Origin: Rhodospirillales bacterium BBD 1991-14
GTDB taxonomy: Bacteria; Pseudomonadota; Alphaproteobacteria; Kiloniellales; Kiloniellaceae
Assembly (NCBI GenBank): GCA_001657395.1
Contig: LYSY01000003.1
Coordinates: 310,001 to 374,000 of the forward strand
Length of the DNA: 64,000 nt
Reading direction: 5' to 3'
Shown: one piece after another, positions 50,603 to 58,703 of the stretch
Layout of the letters: each line of letters opens with the position of its first letter
Numbering within the stretch: position 1 is the first letter of the stretch
Position numbers and translations under genes: made by a program
The notes under the pieces: model-generated
Told to the model about the DNA's origin: nothing
The model's database searches: none
The model's input: the letters and a program-made list of their open reading frames with translations, nothing else

Positions 50603-51559
50603 TCAGGCGCTTTTGCGCAGGCTCGGCTGCGCCCAGTCGGCGCGGGTCTCCTCCTGCATGCGTGCGCTCCAGCGGGCCAGCAGACGGTCGCAGACCGGCA
50701 GCAGCACCGCGACCAGAAGGCGCAGCTTCACCGCGTTCAGCAGGCCGGGCCGTGGGCGGGCGACAAAGTCCATGCGCAGGATCACAGCCTCGTCCTCCGG
50801 GATCATCGACCAGCGTCCGGCGAGGTGCTGCAGGGGATAGGGATAGTCTGATGCCGCGGTATCGACGACAAAGGCGAAGGCCTGGCCCTCTTCCCAGAGC
50901 GTGCAGCGCTCGGTCCAGGACCCGCCGGCGGTGTCGCTGCAGCGGCGCACCATACCGAGGCCGCGGCCCCGCAGCACCTCGACCCAGGCGATGTTGTCGG
51001 CGACCTCGGCATAGCCTTTCTGATCCGCCATCACCCGCCAGACCACGGCGCTGGGGGCATCGACCGCCGTCTCCGCGGAGATATGAAGCTCCGCACCGTT
51101 GCGGGCCAGCGTGATCTTCGCCGCACCCTGGTAGACCTGCCAGAGGGCAAAGCCCTGCAGCAGGGCGAAGTCCAGCGCCAGCAGCGCCGCCACGGCGATC
51201 GTCCAGAAGCCCGCCGTCGTCAGGCTGTCGCCCGCAACCGCGAGCAGGACGGCCGAAGCGGCAACCCAGAGGCCTTCCAGTGCGATCACCGTCCACGCCA
51301 GCGGCACCGAAAGGGGCCGGCGCGCTGCGGCCCACCAGCAGAGCGCGGCGAAGGCCAGCACATCGATGCCGACAAGGCGCAGCAGCCAGGCAGTCGAAAG
51401 GCCGAAGACCGCGTCGGCCAGCGGTGTCATCCAGGCGGCCAGGCTGCCGCCGGCCAGGACCAGGATCAGGCCCGCCGCCAGGGAGAGCGCGGCGTTGGTC
51501 TTCAGGACCGCGCGCAGCAGCCCATCGTTGGCCTCGTGGCGTTGCATCTTTGCAGACAT
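50603..51559 (-). CDS. membrane protein with C-terminal SRPBCC (START-like) domain
   Basis: A 318-residue protein. Four hydrophobic helices cover residues ~20-145. A C-terminal SRPBCC/polyketide-cyclase-like domain follows (about 155-318: AETAVDAPSAVVWRVMADQKGYAEVADNIAWVEVLRGRGLGMVRRC...). This domain binds hydrophobic ligands. The fusion resembles integral proteins under XRE control. It is divergent from an XRE regulator across a 139-base gap containing a 23-bp perfect palindrome, so probably it is the regulator's target. Confidence 0.82.
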   Translation of the reverse strand: MSAKMQRHEANDGLLRAVLKTNAALSLAAGLILVLAGGSLAAWMTPLADAVFGLSTAWLLRLVGIDVLAFAALCWWAAARRPLSVPLAWTVIALEGLWVAASAVLLAVAGDSLTTAGFWTIAVAALLALDFALLQGFALWQVYQGAAKITLARNGAELHISAETAVDAPSAVVWRVMADQKGYAEVADNIAWVEVLRGRGLGMVRRCSDTAGGSWTERCTLWEEGQAFAFVVDTAASDYPYPLQHLAGRWSMIPEDEAVILRMDFVARPRPGLLNAVKLRLLVAVLLPVCDRLLARWSARMQEETRADWAQPSLRKSA

Positions 51560-51635
51560 GGGAGAATTCCTTTCTGCCGATTGATTTGGTTTGTTCCTCG
51601 TTTCGGCGGCAGACTGTCCGGCGGCGCGGCGGGCG

Positions 51636-51658
51636 GCAATTACCTGTCAGGTAATTGC
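51636..51658. promoter_or_regulatory. 23-bp perfect palindrome, operator of the XRE regulator
   Basis: Half-site GCAATTACCTG, a central T, then the exact inverse CAGGTAATTGC. It lies between the divergent SRPBCC gene and the XRE regulator, 77 bases from the SRPBCC start. A site of this quality in a divergent promoter strongly suggests the regulator's own operator. Confidence 0.8.
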
Positions 51659-51698
51659 GGCTTGCACGGCGCCGCGCCAGACTTCAGGAATGACAGCG

Positions 51699-52508
51699 AT
51701 GACCGCCCTGAGCCGCAACGAGAGCTTCCCCCACCGCCTGAGGGCCTGGCGCCAGACCCGGCGCATCAGCCAACTGGAACTGTCGCTGCGCTGCGACGTT
51801 TCCCAGCGCCACCTCTCCTTCCTGGAATCCGGCCGCGCGCGGCCCAGCGAGGGCATGGTGATCAACCTGGGCGAAGCGCTCGACATTCCCCTGCGCGACC
51901 GCAACGCCCTGCTGCTCGCCGCCGGCTTCGCGCCGCGCTACCGGGAAAGCGACCTCTCGGAGCCGGAAATGATGGCGGTCAGCAAGGCGCTCGACCACCT
52001 GCTGGAAAAGCACGAGCCCTACCCGGCGCTGGTGATCGACCACATGGCCAATCTGCACCGGGCCAACCAGGGCGCCATGCGCCTGATGGCGCTGCTGATG
52101 GCCGAGGCCGGCGCGGACCACGCCGCCGGCGGCCGCCCGAACCTGCTGCACGCCCTCTTCAGCCCCGAGGGCCTCAGGCCCTACATCCGCGACTGGGAGA
52201 AGGTCGCCCACTTCCTGCTCTGCCGCCTGCGCGGCGAGTCCATCGCCGCCGGCGAGCCGCAGGAGATGGAGGACCTGATCGCCGCCCTCACCGCCTACCC
52301 CGGCGTCCCGGACGACTGCCCGCTGGAGATCCCCGGCGAGTGGCGCGCGCCGGTGCTGACCACCACCTTCGAGAAAGACGGCCACTGCCTCAGCTTCTTC
52401 ACCACCATCACAACGCTGGGCACGCCCTTCGACGTGACCCTGCAGGAGGTGCGGGTCGAGCAGTTCTTCCCCGTGGACGCAGAAACGGAAGCGTTTTTTC
52501 GGAGTTAG
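51699..52508 (+). CDS. XRE-family regulator with MmyB-like ligand-binding domain
   Basis: A 269-residue protein with an N-terminal XRE helix-turn-helix (LRAWRQTRRISQLELSLRCDVSQRHLSFLESGRARPS, about residues 10-45) and a C-terminal MmyB-type domain. That domain is marked by HLLEKHEPYPALVIDHMANLHRANQGAMRLM and ends FFPVDAETEAFFRS. MmyB-type domains bind fatty-acyl or similar ligands. ATG 51699 has AGGA upstream; ATG 51690 is an alternative. It is divergent from the SRPBCC gene. Confidence 0.9.
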   Translation: MTALSRNESFPHRLRAWRQTRRISQLELSLRCDVSQRHLSFLESGRARPSEGMVINLGEALDIPLRDRNALLLAAGFAPRYRESDLSEPEMMAVSKALDHLLEKHEPYPALVIDHMANLHRANQGAMRLMALLMAEAGADHAAGGRPNLLHALFSPEGLRPYIRDWEKVAHFLLCRLRGESIAAGEPQEMEDLIAALTAYPGVPDDCPLEIPGEWRAPVLTTTFEKDGHCLSFFTTITTLGTPFDVTLQEVRVEQFFPVDAETEAFFRS

Positions 52509-52540
52509 CGAGGCCATCGCAGTAAAGCCAAGGTGCCGTG

Positions 52541-52651
52541 GCCATCCTTCGAGACAGCCCCTACGGGGCTTCCTCAGGATGAGGTGGAATCCTATGCGAG
52601 CAAAACCGACCTCATGCTGAGGAGGTGCGAAGCACCGTCTCGAAGCATGGC
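52541..52651. repeat. extragenic palindromic repeat (TTCGAGAC family)
   Basis: Nested inverted repeats: outer arms GCCATCCTTCGAGAC (52541-52555) and GTCTCGAAGCATGGC (52637-52651) match at 14 of 15. Inner arms CCTCAGGATGAGGT (52572-52585) and ACCTCATGCTGAGG (52609-52622) match at 13 of 14. It is a typical alphaproteobacterial intergenic element, between convergent genes. Confidence 0.85.
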
Positions 52652-52680
52652 TGCGCCAAGGCCACCAACTCTACAGAACT

Positions 52681-53781
52681 CTACGAACCAACCCGCTCCG
52701 GGAACAGCGCGGCCAGGCCTTCGGGCGAGGCGGCGGCGACGCCGCGCTCGGTGATCAGGCCGGTGACGTAGCGCCGCGGCGTCACGTCGAAGGCATAGTT
52801 GGCGACGGGGCTGCCGTCGGGCGTGATGGTGACGGTCTCGATGGCGCCGGCAGCCGTGCGGCCGGTCATCTGCGAGACCTCCTCCCCGCTGCGCTGCTCG
52901 ATGGGGATTTCCGTCACCCCGTCATGCACGGTCCAGTCGATGGTGGGCGACGGCAGCGCCACGTAGAACGGCACGCCGTTGTCATGGGCGGCCAGCGCTT
53001 TCAGGTAGGTGCCGATCTTGTTGCAGACATCGCCGGAGGCCGTGGTGCGGTCGGTGCCGACGATGCAGAGATCGACCTGCCCGTGCTGCATGAGGTGGCC
53101 GCCGACGTTGTCGGCGATGACGGTGTGGGAGACGCCGTGGTGGCCCAGTTCCCAGGCGGTCAGCGAGGCGCCCTGGTTGCGCGGGCGGGTCTCGTCAGCC
53201 CAGACGTGGATCGGAATGCCCTCCTCGAAGGCCATGTACATCGGCGCCGTGGCCGTGCCCCAGTCGACGGTGGCCAGCCAGCCGGCATTGCAGTGGGTGA
53301 GGATGTTCACCGGCTCGCCCACCGGTTTCTTCGCCGCGATCTCGGCGATGATCTTCAGGCCGTGGCGGCCGATGGACTGGCAGATCTCGACGTCTTCGTC
53401 GCAGATCTCCGCCGCCCTCTCGTAGGCCGCCGCCAGACGCTCGCCGCGCGGCAGGTTGCGCAGCGCTCCGCGCATCTCATCCAGCGCCCATCGCAGGTTC
53501 ACCGCCGTCGGCCGGGTGACGATGAGCTGGTCGTAGGCCTTGTCGATGCCGGCGTCGCTGTCGTCGTCGCGCAACGCGAGGCAGACGCCGTAGGCCGCCG
53601 TCGCGCCGATCAGCGGCGCGCCGCGCACCAGCATCGCCTTGATGGCGTGGGCGGCGTCGGCCACCGTCTTCAGGGTCACGGTTTCGAAGACGTGCGGCAT
53701 CTTGGTCTGGTCGATGATCTCGACCGACCAGCCGTCATCGTTCACCCAGATGGTTCTGTAGGGCTTGCCGTCGACCTTCAT
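52681..53781 (-). CDS. mtnA: S-methyl-5-thioribose-1-phosphate isomerase
   Basis: A 366-residue isomerase of the eIF2B-like family. Diagnostic segments are [14 protein letters not shown] (about residues 53-66), [18 protein letters not shown] with the catalytic Cys (about 160), [18 protein letters not shown], and [20 protein letters not shown] with the catalytic Asp (about 240). It converts methylthioribose-1-phosphate (and 5-deoxyribose-1-phosphate) to the ribulose form. It acts after MtnK. No mtnB, mtnC or mtnD is encoded here, so an aldolase route is likely. Confidence 0.95.
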   Translation of the reverse strand: MKVDGKPYRTIWVNDDGWSVEIIDQTKMPHVFETVTLKTVADAAHAIKAMLVRGAPLIGATAAYGVCLALRDDDSDAGIDKAYDQLIVTRPTAVNLRWALDEMRGALRNLPRGERLAAAYERAAEICDEDVEICQSIGRHGLKIIAEIAAKKPVGEPVNILTHCNAGWLATVDWGTATAPMYMAFEEGIPIHVWADETRPRNQGASLTAWELGHHGVSHTVIADNVGGHLMQHGQVDLCIVGTDRTTASGDVCNKIGTYLKALAAHDNGVPFYVALPSPTIDWTVHDGVTEIPIEQRSGEEVSQMTGRTAAGAIETVTITPDGSPVANYAFDVTPRRYVTGLITERGVAAASPEGLAALFPERVGS

Positions 53782-53876
53782 GACCCTGCCTCGCTCTTGA
53801 CGCCTCTCTGTGCCGGCATCCTAGAACGTCATTCCGGCAAGGGCCAGGGCAGCTACCTGGGCAGCTACCAGGACAG

Positions 53877-54572
53877 CTACTCCGCGGCCTGTTTCTGTAC
53901 CGCCTCGGACCCTTTGGGCGCCAGCAGCCAGCCGAAGACCAGGGTGGCGGCAACGGCGCCAACGAGCTGGGCGACAACAAAGGCCGGCGCATCGACGGGC
54001 CGGATGCCGGAGAAGGTGTCGGTGAAGCTGCGCGCGATGGTGACCGCCGGGTTGGCGAAGGACGTGGAGGCAGTGAACCAATAGCCGGCGGTGATGTAGA
54101 GCCCGACGGCATAGGGCACCGCCTCGGCACGGAAGCGCACGCAGCCGAGGATCGTCGCCACCAGACCGAAGGTGGCAACGAACTCGGCGAACCACTGCGC
54201 CGGGCCGCTGCGCAGCTTTTCGGAGACCTGCAGCAGAGGCTCTTCGAACATGGCGTGGGCGATCAGCATGCCGGCGAGACCGCCCAGGATCTGGACGGCG
54301 ACGTACAATGCGGCCTCCCGCTTCTCCAGCTTGCCCTGCATCAGGAACGACAGCGTCACCGCCGGATTGAAGTGGGCGCCGGAGAGCGGCCCGAAAATCA
54401 GGATCAGCACGACCAGGATCGCGCCGGTGGCGATGGTGTTGCCCAGGAGCGCAATGGCCGTGTTTCCGCCCGCCAGGCTCTCGCCCATGATGCCGGAGCC
54501 GACGACGACGGCCAGCAGGAAGGCGGTGCCCAGGGCCTCGGCCGCGAGCCGGCGGGTCAGGTCGGGGGTCAT
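53877..54572 (-). CDS. aqpS: aquaglyceroporin, arsenic-operon type (AqpS)
   Basis: A 231-residue MIP-family channel with both pore motifs: HFNPAVTLS (about residue 68) and SFANPAVTIARSF (about 175). Six helices. In alphaproteobacterial ars operons such a channel releases arsenite after ArsC reduces arsenate. Here it directly follows arsC (7-base gap) and there is no ArsB/Acr3 pump in the window, so it may be the exit route. ATG 54572 starts MTPDLTRRLA. Short repeats of GGCAGCTACC lie just downstream (53848-53880). Confidence 0.9.
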   Translation of the reverse strand: MTPDLTRRLAAEALGTAFLLAVVVGSGIMGESLAGGNTAIALLGNTIATGAILVVLILIFGPLSGAHFNPAVTLSFLMQGKLEKREAALYVAVQILGGLAGMLIAHAMFEEPLLQVSEKLRSGPAQWFAEFVATFGLVATILGCVRFRAEAVPYAVGLYITAGYWFTASTSFANPAVTIARSFTDTFSGIRPVDAPAFVVAQLVGAVAATLVFGWLLAPKGSEAVQKQAAE

Positions 54573-54579
54573 GATCGTG

Positions 54580-55089
54580 TCAGGCCGACTGCGAGAAGTT
54601 CGTCGCCATCTCGTCCAGGCGCTTCTGCAGGCTGAGACTGTCCAGGGCGGTGATGGGCAGGTTGACGAAGATGTCGGCGCGGTTGTGGATCTGGCCGTAG
54701 ACATCGGCGAAGACCTGGCGCTTCTCCGCCTCCGAACCCTCGGCCGCCGCCGGGTCCTGGAACGGCCAGTGCGCGCGCATCGGCGCCCCCGGCCAGACCG
54801 GGCAGACCTCGCCCGCCGCGTTGTCGCAGACCGTGAAGACGAAATCCATGTCCGGCGCGCCTTCGGCCGCGAAGACGTCCCAGGATTTGCTGGCCAGGTG
54901 GTCGGTCGGGTGATTGAGGCTCTTCAGCAGGTCCAGCGCAAAGGGATGGACGCGGCCCGTCGGATGGCTGCCGGCGCTGTGGGCCTTGAAGCGGCCGGCG
55001 CCGAGGCGGTTGAGGATCGCTTCCGCCATGATGCTGCGCGCCGAGTTGCCGGTGCATAAAAAGAGCACGTTGTAGATCTTGTCAGACAT
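54580..55089 (-). CDS. arsC: arsenate reductase, LMW-phosphatase type
   Basis: A 169-residue low-molecular-weight-phosphatase-fold arsenate reductase. The P-loop is CTGNSARS (Cys12 to Arg18). Two further cysteines, Cys88 and Cys96 in VFTVCDNAAGEVCPVWPG, are placed to form the disulfide relay. It reduces arsenate to arsenite in the cytoplasm using thiol reductants. The acidic C-terminal half (EGSEAEKRQVFADVYGQI) is typical. It is followed by aqpS and preceded by arsR after 80 bases. Confidence 0.93.
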   Translation of the reverse strand: MSDKIYNVLFLCTGNSARSIMAEAILNRLGAGRFKAHSAGSHPTGRVHPFALDLLKSLNHPTDHLASKSWDVFAAEGAPDMDFVFTVCDNAAGEVCPVWPGAPMRAHWPFQDPAAAEGSEAEKRQVFADVYGQIHNRADIFVNLPITALDSLSLQKRLDEMATNFSQSA

Positions 55090-55169
55090 GATTGCGTTTC
55101 CTCTCGATGGGGTCTTAGCGCCGGGGCGACGCTCCTCTTCGCGGCAGTGTCCGGCCCACCTCCGTCGCC

Positions 55170-55547
55170 CTATCCGCCGGATGCCGAACCGGGCTCGGGT
55201 ATCCGTTCCGTCTCCGGCACCTCGCCCGTCGTCCCCGGCAGCAGATCGCCGCAGACCTCCGGGCGGCCGTGGCAGCAGTCCTCCAGCAGGAACCCCAGGA
55301 GCCCGCGCATGGCCCCGAAGTCCGCGGCGTAGAGGATCTGGCGGCTGCGCCGCCGGGATACCAGCAGGCCGGCCCGCTCCAACTGGGCGAGGTGGAAGGA
55401 CAGGGTGGCCGGCTGGACACCCAGGCGTTCGGCCAGGACTCCGGCCGGCAGGCCTTCCGGCCCCTCGCGCACCAGAAGGCGAAAGGCGTCGAGACGGGTG
55501 CCCTGGGCCAGAGCTCCGAGGCACCTGATGGCGGCTGCGCTCTCCAT
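55170..55547 (-). CDS. arsR: ArsR-family arsenic-responsive repressor
   Basis: A 125-residue winged-helix repressor: LGALAQGTRLDAFRLLVREGPEGLPAGVLAERLGVQPATLSFHLAQLERAGLL. The DNA-recognition helix is at about residues 47-58. The arsenite-binding cysteines appear to be the C-terminal cluster Cys91, Cys92 and Cys99 (EDCCHGRPEVC), as in Acidithiobacillus-type ArsR, because the classic CVC motif is absent. ATG 55547 (MESAAAIRC) follows an AT-rich operator/promoter. It is the first gene of arsR-arsC-aqpS. Confidence 0.9.
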   Translation of the reverse strand: MESAAAIRCLGALAQGTRLDAFRLLVREGPEGLPAGVLAERLGVQPATLSFHLAQLERAGLLVSRRRSRQILYAADFGAMRGLLGFLLEDCCHGRPEVCGDLLPGTTGEVPETERIPEPGSASGG

Positions 55548-55549
55548 AA

Positions 55550-55578
55550 TTTGATAATTATAAAAATATTGAAATATG
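55550..55578 (-). promoter_or_regulatory. AT-rich promoter/operator of the ars operon
   Basis: A 29-base A/T-rich block immediately upstream of arsR holds a perfect minus-strand TATAAT (55562-55557) and ATATTTCAATAT/ATTATCAAAT half-site-like sequences. The -10 is close to the ATG, so the transcript would be nearly leaderless. Probably it is the ArsR binding site. Confidence 0.45.
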
Positions 55579-55729
55579 GCAAGCCGAAGAAATAAGCGAT
55601 ATGACAAGGGTGGGGTAGCGGCTCGACGCCGCCGGCGCCGGGCCCTTGGGAGAAACAGGCCGATCCGTGCTTCCCACCGCCGTCTACCGTTGGTGCGGGG
55701 CGTGGACGCCTATGCTTGGGTAGGGTCAG

Positions 55730-56965
55730 GTGAGCGAAAAGCAGAGAGCGATCCTGGTGCTGAACGCGGGCTCGTCCAGCATCAAGCTGTCGCTTTTCCC
55801 GGAGTCCGCCGAGGGCGGCGACATCCCCCTTGTCCAAGGGATGATCGAGGGGATCGGAACGGCGCCGCGTTTCGCCGCCAAGCTGGCAAACGGCACGGAA
55901 TGCCAGCCGCCGTCCTGGGACGGCGGGGCGGAACTCGGCCACGACAGCTTCTACGCCTTCCTGCTGGACTGGATCGGCGAGCACCTGCCGAGTATCGAAC
56001 TGGCTGCCGCCGGACACCGGGTGGTCCATGGCGGTACCGGCTTTGAGAGGCCGCAGCTTGTCGACGGAACCGTCCTGGCGACCCTTGAAAGTCTGGTGCC
56101 CCTGGCGCCCCTGCATCAGCCGCACAACCTCTCGGCCATCCGCGCCCTTCAGAAGCGCAAGGCGGAGCTTCCCCAAGTCGCCTGTTTCGACACCGCGTTC
56201 CACCGCTCGATTCCCGAACTCGATCAGTTGTACGGATTGCCGCGCGATCTCGCGCAGGAAGGCCTGCGGCGCTATGGCTTTCATGGTTTGTCGTATGAGT
56301 TTATCGCCAGCGCTTTGCCGAATTATGACACTTTTGCTGCGACGGGCCGGGCGATCGTCGCGCATCTGGGCAACGGCGCCAGCCTCTGCGCGCTGCGCAA
56401 CGGACGCAGCCAGGCCTGCACCATGGGCTTCTCGACCCTGGACGGCCTGATCATGGGCACCCGCTGCGGCAGCCTCGATCCGGGCGTGCTGCTGTACCTG
56501 ATGCGGGAAAAGGGCATGGACGCGGACGCGCTGGAACACATGCTCTACAGACAGTCGGGCCTTCTCGGCCTGTCGGGAATCAGCAGCGACATGCGCGACC
56601 TCCTGGCCAGCGACAAGGCGGAGGCCCGCGAAAGCGTTTCCCTGTTCTGCGACCGGGTGGCGCAGAAGATCGCCGCGCTGGTGGCCATGCTGGGCGGTCT
56701 CGACGCCCTGGTCTTCACCGCCGGCATCGGCGAGCGCTCTCCCGAGATCCGCCGTGCCATCGGCCAGCGCCTGGGCTGGCTGGGGATCGTCGTCGACGAG
56801 GCCGCCAATGCCGAGGGCCGCGCGCGGATCAGCGCCACGGAAAGCAACGTCGCCGTCTGGGTGATCCCGACCAACGAGGAACTCATGATCGCCCGGCACA
56901 GCCGCGCGGTTCTGGCCGCATCGGGCCTTGCAGCGCCTGGTATGGCGGCATCGGGCTTGGCGTGA
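55730..56965 (+). CDS. ackA: acetate kinase
   Basis: A 411-residue acetate/propionate kinase. Motifs in order are LVLNAGSSSIKLSLF, AAGHRVVHGGTGF (catalytic Arg region), RRYGFHGLSYEF with the catalytic His, GTRCGSLDPG, FTAGIGERSPEIR and IPTNEELMIARH. It interconverts acetate and acetyl phosphate. The start is GTG 55730, with AGGGTCAG upstream. No phosphotransacetylase or phosphoketolase gene is adjacent. The C terminus carries a small GLAAPGMAASGLA repeat-like tail not found in typical AckA. Confidence 0.93.
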   Translation: MSEKQRAILVLNAGSSSIKLSLFPESAEGGDIPLVQGMIEGIGTAPRFAAKLANGTECQPPSWDGGAELGHDSFYAFLLDWIGEHLPSIELAAAGHRVVHGGTGFERPQLVDGTVLATLESLVPLAPLHQPHNLSAIRALQKRKAELPQVACFDTAFHRSIPELDQLYGLPRDLAQEGLRRYGFHGLSYEFIASALPNYDTFAATGRAIVAHLGNGASLCALRNGRSQACTMGFSTLDGLIMGTRCGSLDPGVLLYLMREKGMDADALEHMLYRQSGLLGLSGISSDMRDLLASDKAEARESVSLFCDRVAQKIAALVAMLGGLDALVFTAGIGERSPEIRRAIGQRLGWLGIVVDEAANAEGRARISATESNVAVWVIPTNEELMIARHSRAVLAASGLAAPGMAASGLA

Positions 56966-56996
56966 CAGCAGCCGGATACTGTATAACGGCGGCGCG

Positions 56997-57887
56997 ATGA
57001 CCTCTCCCGAACTGCTGGACGGCCTCGGCGCTGCGGCGGCGCGCTTCGACGCCTTCGTCCTGGATCAATACGGCGTGCTGCACGACGGCACCGCACTCTA
57101 CCCCGGTGTGCTCGACTGCCTCTACGCCCTGCGCGAAGCGCGCAAGCGCGTTCTGATTCTCTCGAACTCGGGCAAGTTGAAGCAGCCGAACATCGAGCGG
57201 CTGGCCGGCCTCGGCCTGCCGCCCGAGCTCTACGATGACTTCATCACCTCGGGCGAAGCCACCCGCGCCTACCTCGGCAACGGGGCCGATCCGGCCCTGC
57301 GGCGCCGGCAGCACGACGGGCCGCTGCGCTGCCTGATCCTCGGCGGCGCGGCGGAAGAAGCGCTTCTGGACGGGCTTCCGGTCACCATCGTGAGCGCCAT
57401 CGAAGAGGCCGATTTCATGCTGCTGGCGAGCTTCGGCGACGCGGCGCCGGCGACGCTCGACGCCTTCTCCGGCATCCTGGAGCAGGCCGGCGCCCTGAAC
57501 CTCGCGCTGGTCTGCGCCAACCCGGATATCCGCGGCATCACGGTCGACGGGCTGAGGCCGGCGCCCGGCGCCCTGGCGCGGCGCTATGAAGAGACGGGCG
57601 GCACGGTCATCTATGTCGGCAAGCCTCACCCGCTGATCTACAGGACCGTACGGCAAGCGCTGGCGCCGATGCCGGCCGGCCGTATGCTCGCGGTCGGGGA
57701 TTCGCTTGCCCATGACATCGTCGGCGCCGCCGGAGCCGGCATGGCCAGCGCCCTGATCCTGCAGGGCATTCACAAGGACGAACTGGGGTTACCGGGGAAA
57801 GACGGGGACTTCGGCGACCGCCTCGCGGCGCTGAGCGAACGCTACAGGGCAAAGCCCGACATCGTCTTGCGCAGCCTGACCTGGTGA
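56997..57887 (+). CDS. HAD-IIA family phosphatase (TIGR01459 type)
   Basis: A 296-residue HAD-superfamily class IIA protein. Motif I reads FVLDQYGVLHDG, with the first Asp present and Tyr at the second position, as is usual in this subfamily (DVWGVLHNG). Motif II is ILSNSGK, the cap lies in the middle, and motifs III/IV are VIYVGKPHPLIY and MLAVGDSLAHDIVGAAGAG. It should remove phosphate from a small substrate; the physiological one is not known. It follows ackA by 31 bases. Confidence 0.85.
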   Translation: MTSPELLDGLGAAAARFDAFVLDQYGVLHDGTALYPGVLDCLYALREARKRVLILSNSGKLKQPNIERLAGLGLPPELYDDFITSGEATRAYLGNGADPALRRRQHDGPLRCLILGGAAEEALLDGLPVTIVSAIEEADFMLLASFGDAAPATLDAFSGILEQAGALNLALVCANPDIRGITVDGLRPAPGALARRYEETGGTVIYVGKPHPLIYRTVRQALAPMPAGRMLAVGDSLAHDIVGAAGAGMASALILQGIHKDELGLPGKDGDFGDRLAALSERYRAKPDIVLRSLTW

Positions 57888-57928
57888 GGCGGCGCAAGAC
57901 GATGTCGGGCTTTCGAGAAGATGGCGAC

Positions 57929-57956
57929 GAAAAGGGCGGCCACTGCCTGACCGCCC
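57929..57956 (-). terminator. intrinsic terminator at the end of the YcaO-TfuA cluster
   Basis: GGGCGG (57934-57939) pairs with CCGCCC (57951-57956). On the minus strand it is followed by TTTTC. It lies 36 bases after the stop of the repeat-tail gene and probably ends the minus-strand operon. Confidence 0.6.
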
Positions 57957-57991
57957 GTTCGTGGGGTCCCTGCCGCTGAGCGGAGGAAGTC

Positions 57992-58582
57992 TTAGCTGCT
58001 CTTGAAGCGGCTGCGCATCGCCATGTCCACCCGCGACGACATGTCCACCCGCGACGACATGTCGACGCGCGATGACATCTCCGAGGGTGTGGTGGTCTTT
58101 CCGGCGGTCATGTTGCTGGAACTGCCGATGGCCGCGTCCAGAAGGATCTCTTCCAGCCAGCCGCTGGTGATCTGGATCCGCACGGAGAAGTCGACCTTGT
58201 CGTAGGACCACATCCTGACGCCGTCGAGGAAGCGCTCGTCCTTCATCTCAACGCCGATCTGACCGATGTGGAGATCCGGCTCCTTGACCTCCTCGCCCTT
58301 GCCGTGGACGAGAAAGACGTAGGGCGCATCCAGCTTGTAATAGCTGCCCTCGTAGGAAAAACCGTAGATGCGCGCAAGGCGCGGATCGAGCTCGGGGTTG
58401 AGCTTGTCGGTCAGGGGATTGCGGTTCTGCGGACGCTTGGGGTCATTGAACGCGCCAAGGCCCTCGTCGTCCAACTTCAGGCCTCGGAACTCGCGTCCAA
58501 AAAGCCTCACCTGTGACGAGGCCAGCAGCGTCTCATCGAAAATCGAAACGTCGCGATCAGGCCTCTTGTCATCGGATGTCAT
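57992..58582 (-). CDS. unknown protein with SSRVDM repeat tail, candidate YcaO-TfuA substrate
   Basis: I do not recognise the family. It is 196 residues, cysteine-free and without a signal peptide. The body (about 1-150) contains SIFDETLLASSQVRLFG, an IYGFSYEGSYYKLDAPYVFLVHGKG segment and alternating strands. The tail after SSNMTAGKTTTPSEM carries three tandem SSRVDM units and ends AMRSRFKSS. ATG 58582 has GGAGG five bases upstream. It is the last gene of the minus-strand run of YcaO, TfuA and metallopeptidase (121 bases downstream of the latter). A precursor or modified substrate is plausible from position and the Ser-rich tail, but unproven. It could equally be an accessory structural protein. 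Confidence 0.7.
   Translation of the reverse strand: MTSDDKRPDRDVSIFDETLLASSQVRLFGREFRGLKLDDEGLGAFNDPKRPQNRNPLTDKLNPELDPRLARIYGFSYEGSYYKLDAPYVFLVHGKGEEVKEPDLHIGQIGVEMKDERFLDGVRMWSYDKVDFSVRIQITSGWLEEILLDAAIGSSSNMTAGKTTTPSEMSSRVDMSSRVDMSSRVDMAMRSRFKSS
58022..58075. repeat. three in-frame 18-bp tandem repeats
   Basis: Copies at 58022-58039, 58040-58057 and 58058-58075, first two identical (CATGTCCACCCGCGACGA) and the third with three changes. Read on the minus strand each encodes SSRVDM, so the unit count changes protein length by six residues per copy. They lie at the C-terminal end of the gene above. Confidence 0.95.
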
Positions 58583-58703
58583 CTTCCCCTCCCGTGTTCG
58601 AAGCTCAAAGGTAGCGGCACCGCCGAGCCCCGCACCGGGAATCCTGAATTTCCCCCAGCGCGGCGGATCATAACACTGCTGCACGAAGTAACAAGCAAGG
58701 TAA

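Noticed and set aside
55115-56899. A 594-residue minus-strand frame across arsR and ackA
   Set aside because: It contains only an out-of-frame reading of arsR and antisense ackA; both real genes have strong motifs in other frames.
58022-58075. The 18-bp repeats as part of a CRISPR array
   Set aside because: They are contiguous with no spacers and are in frame within a gene.
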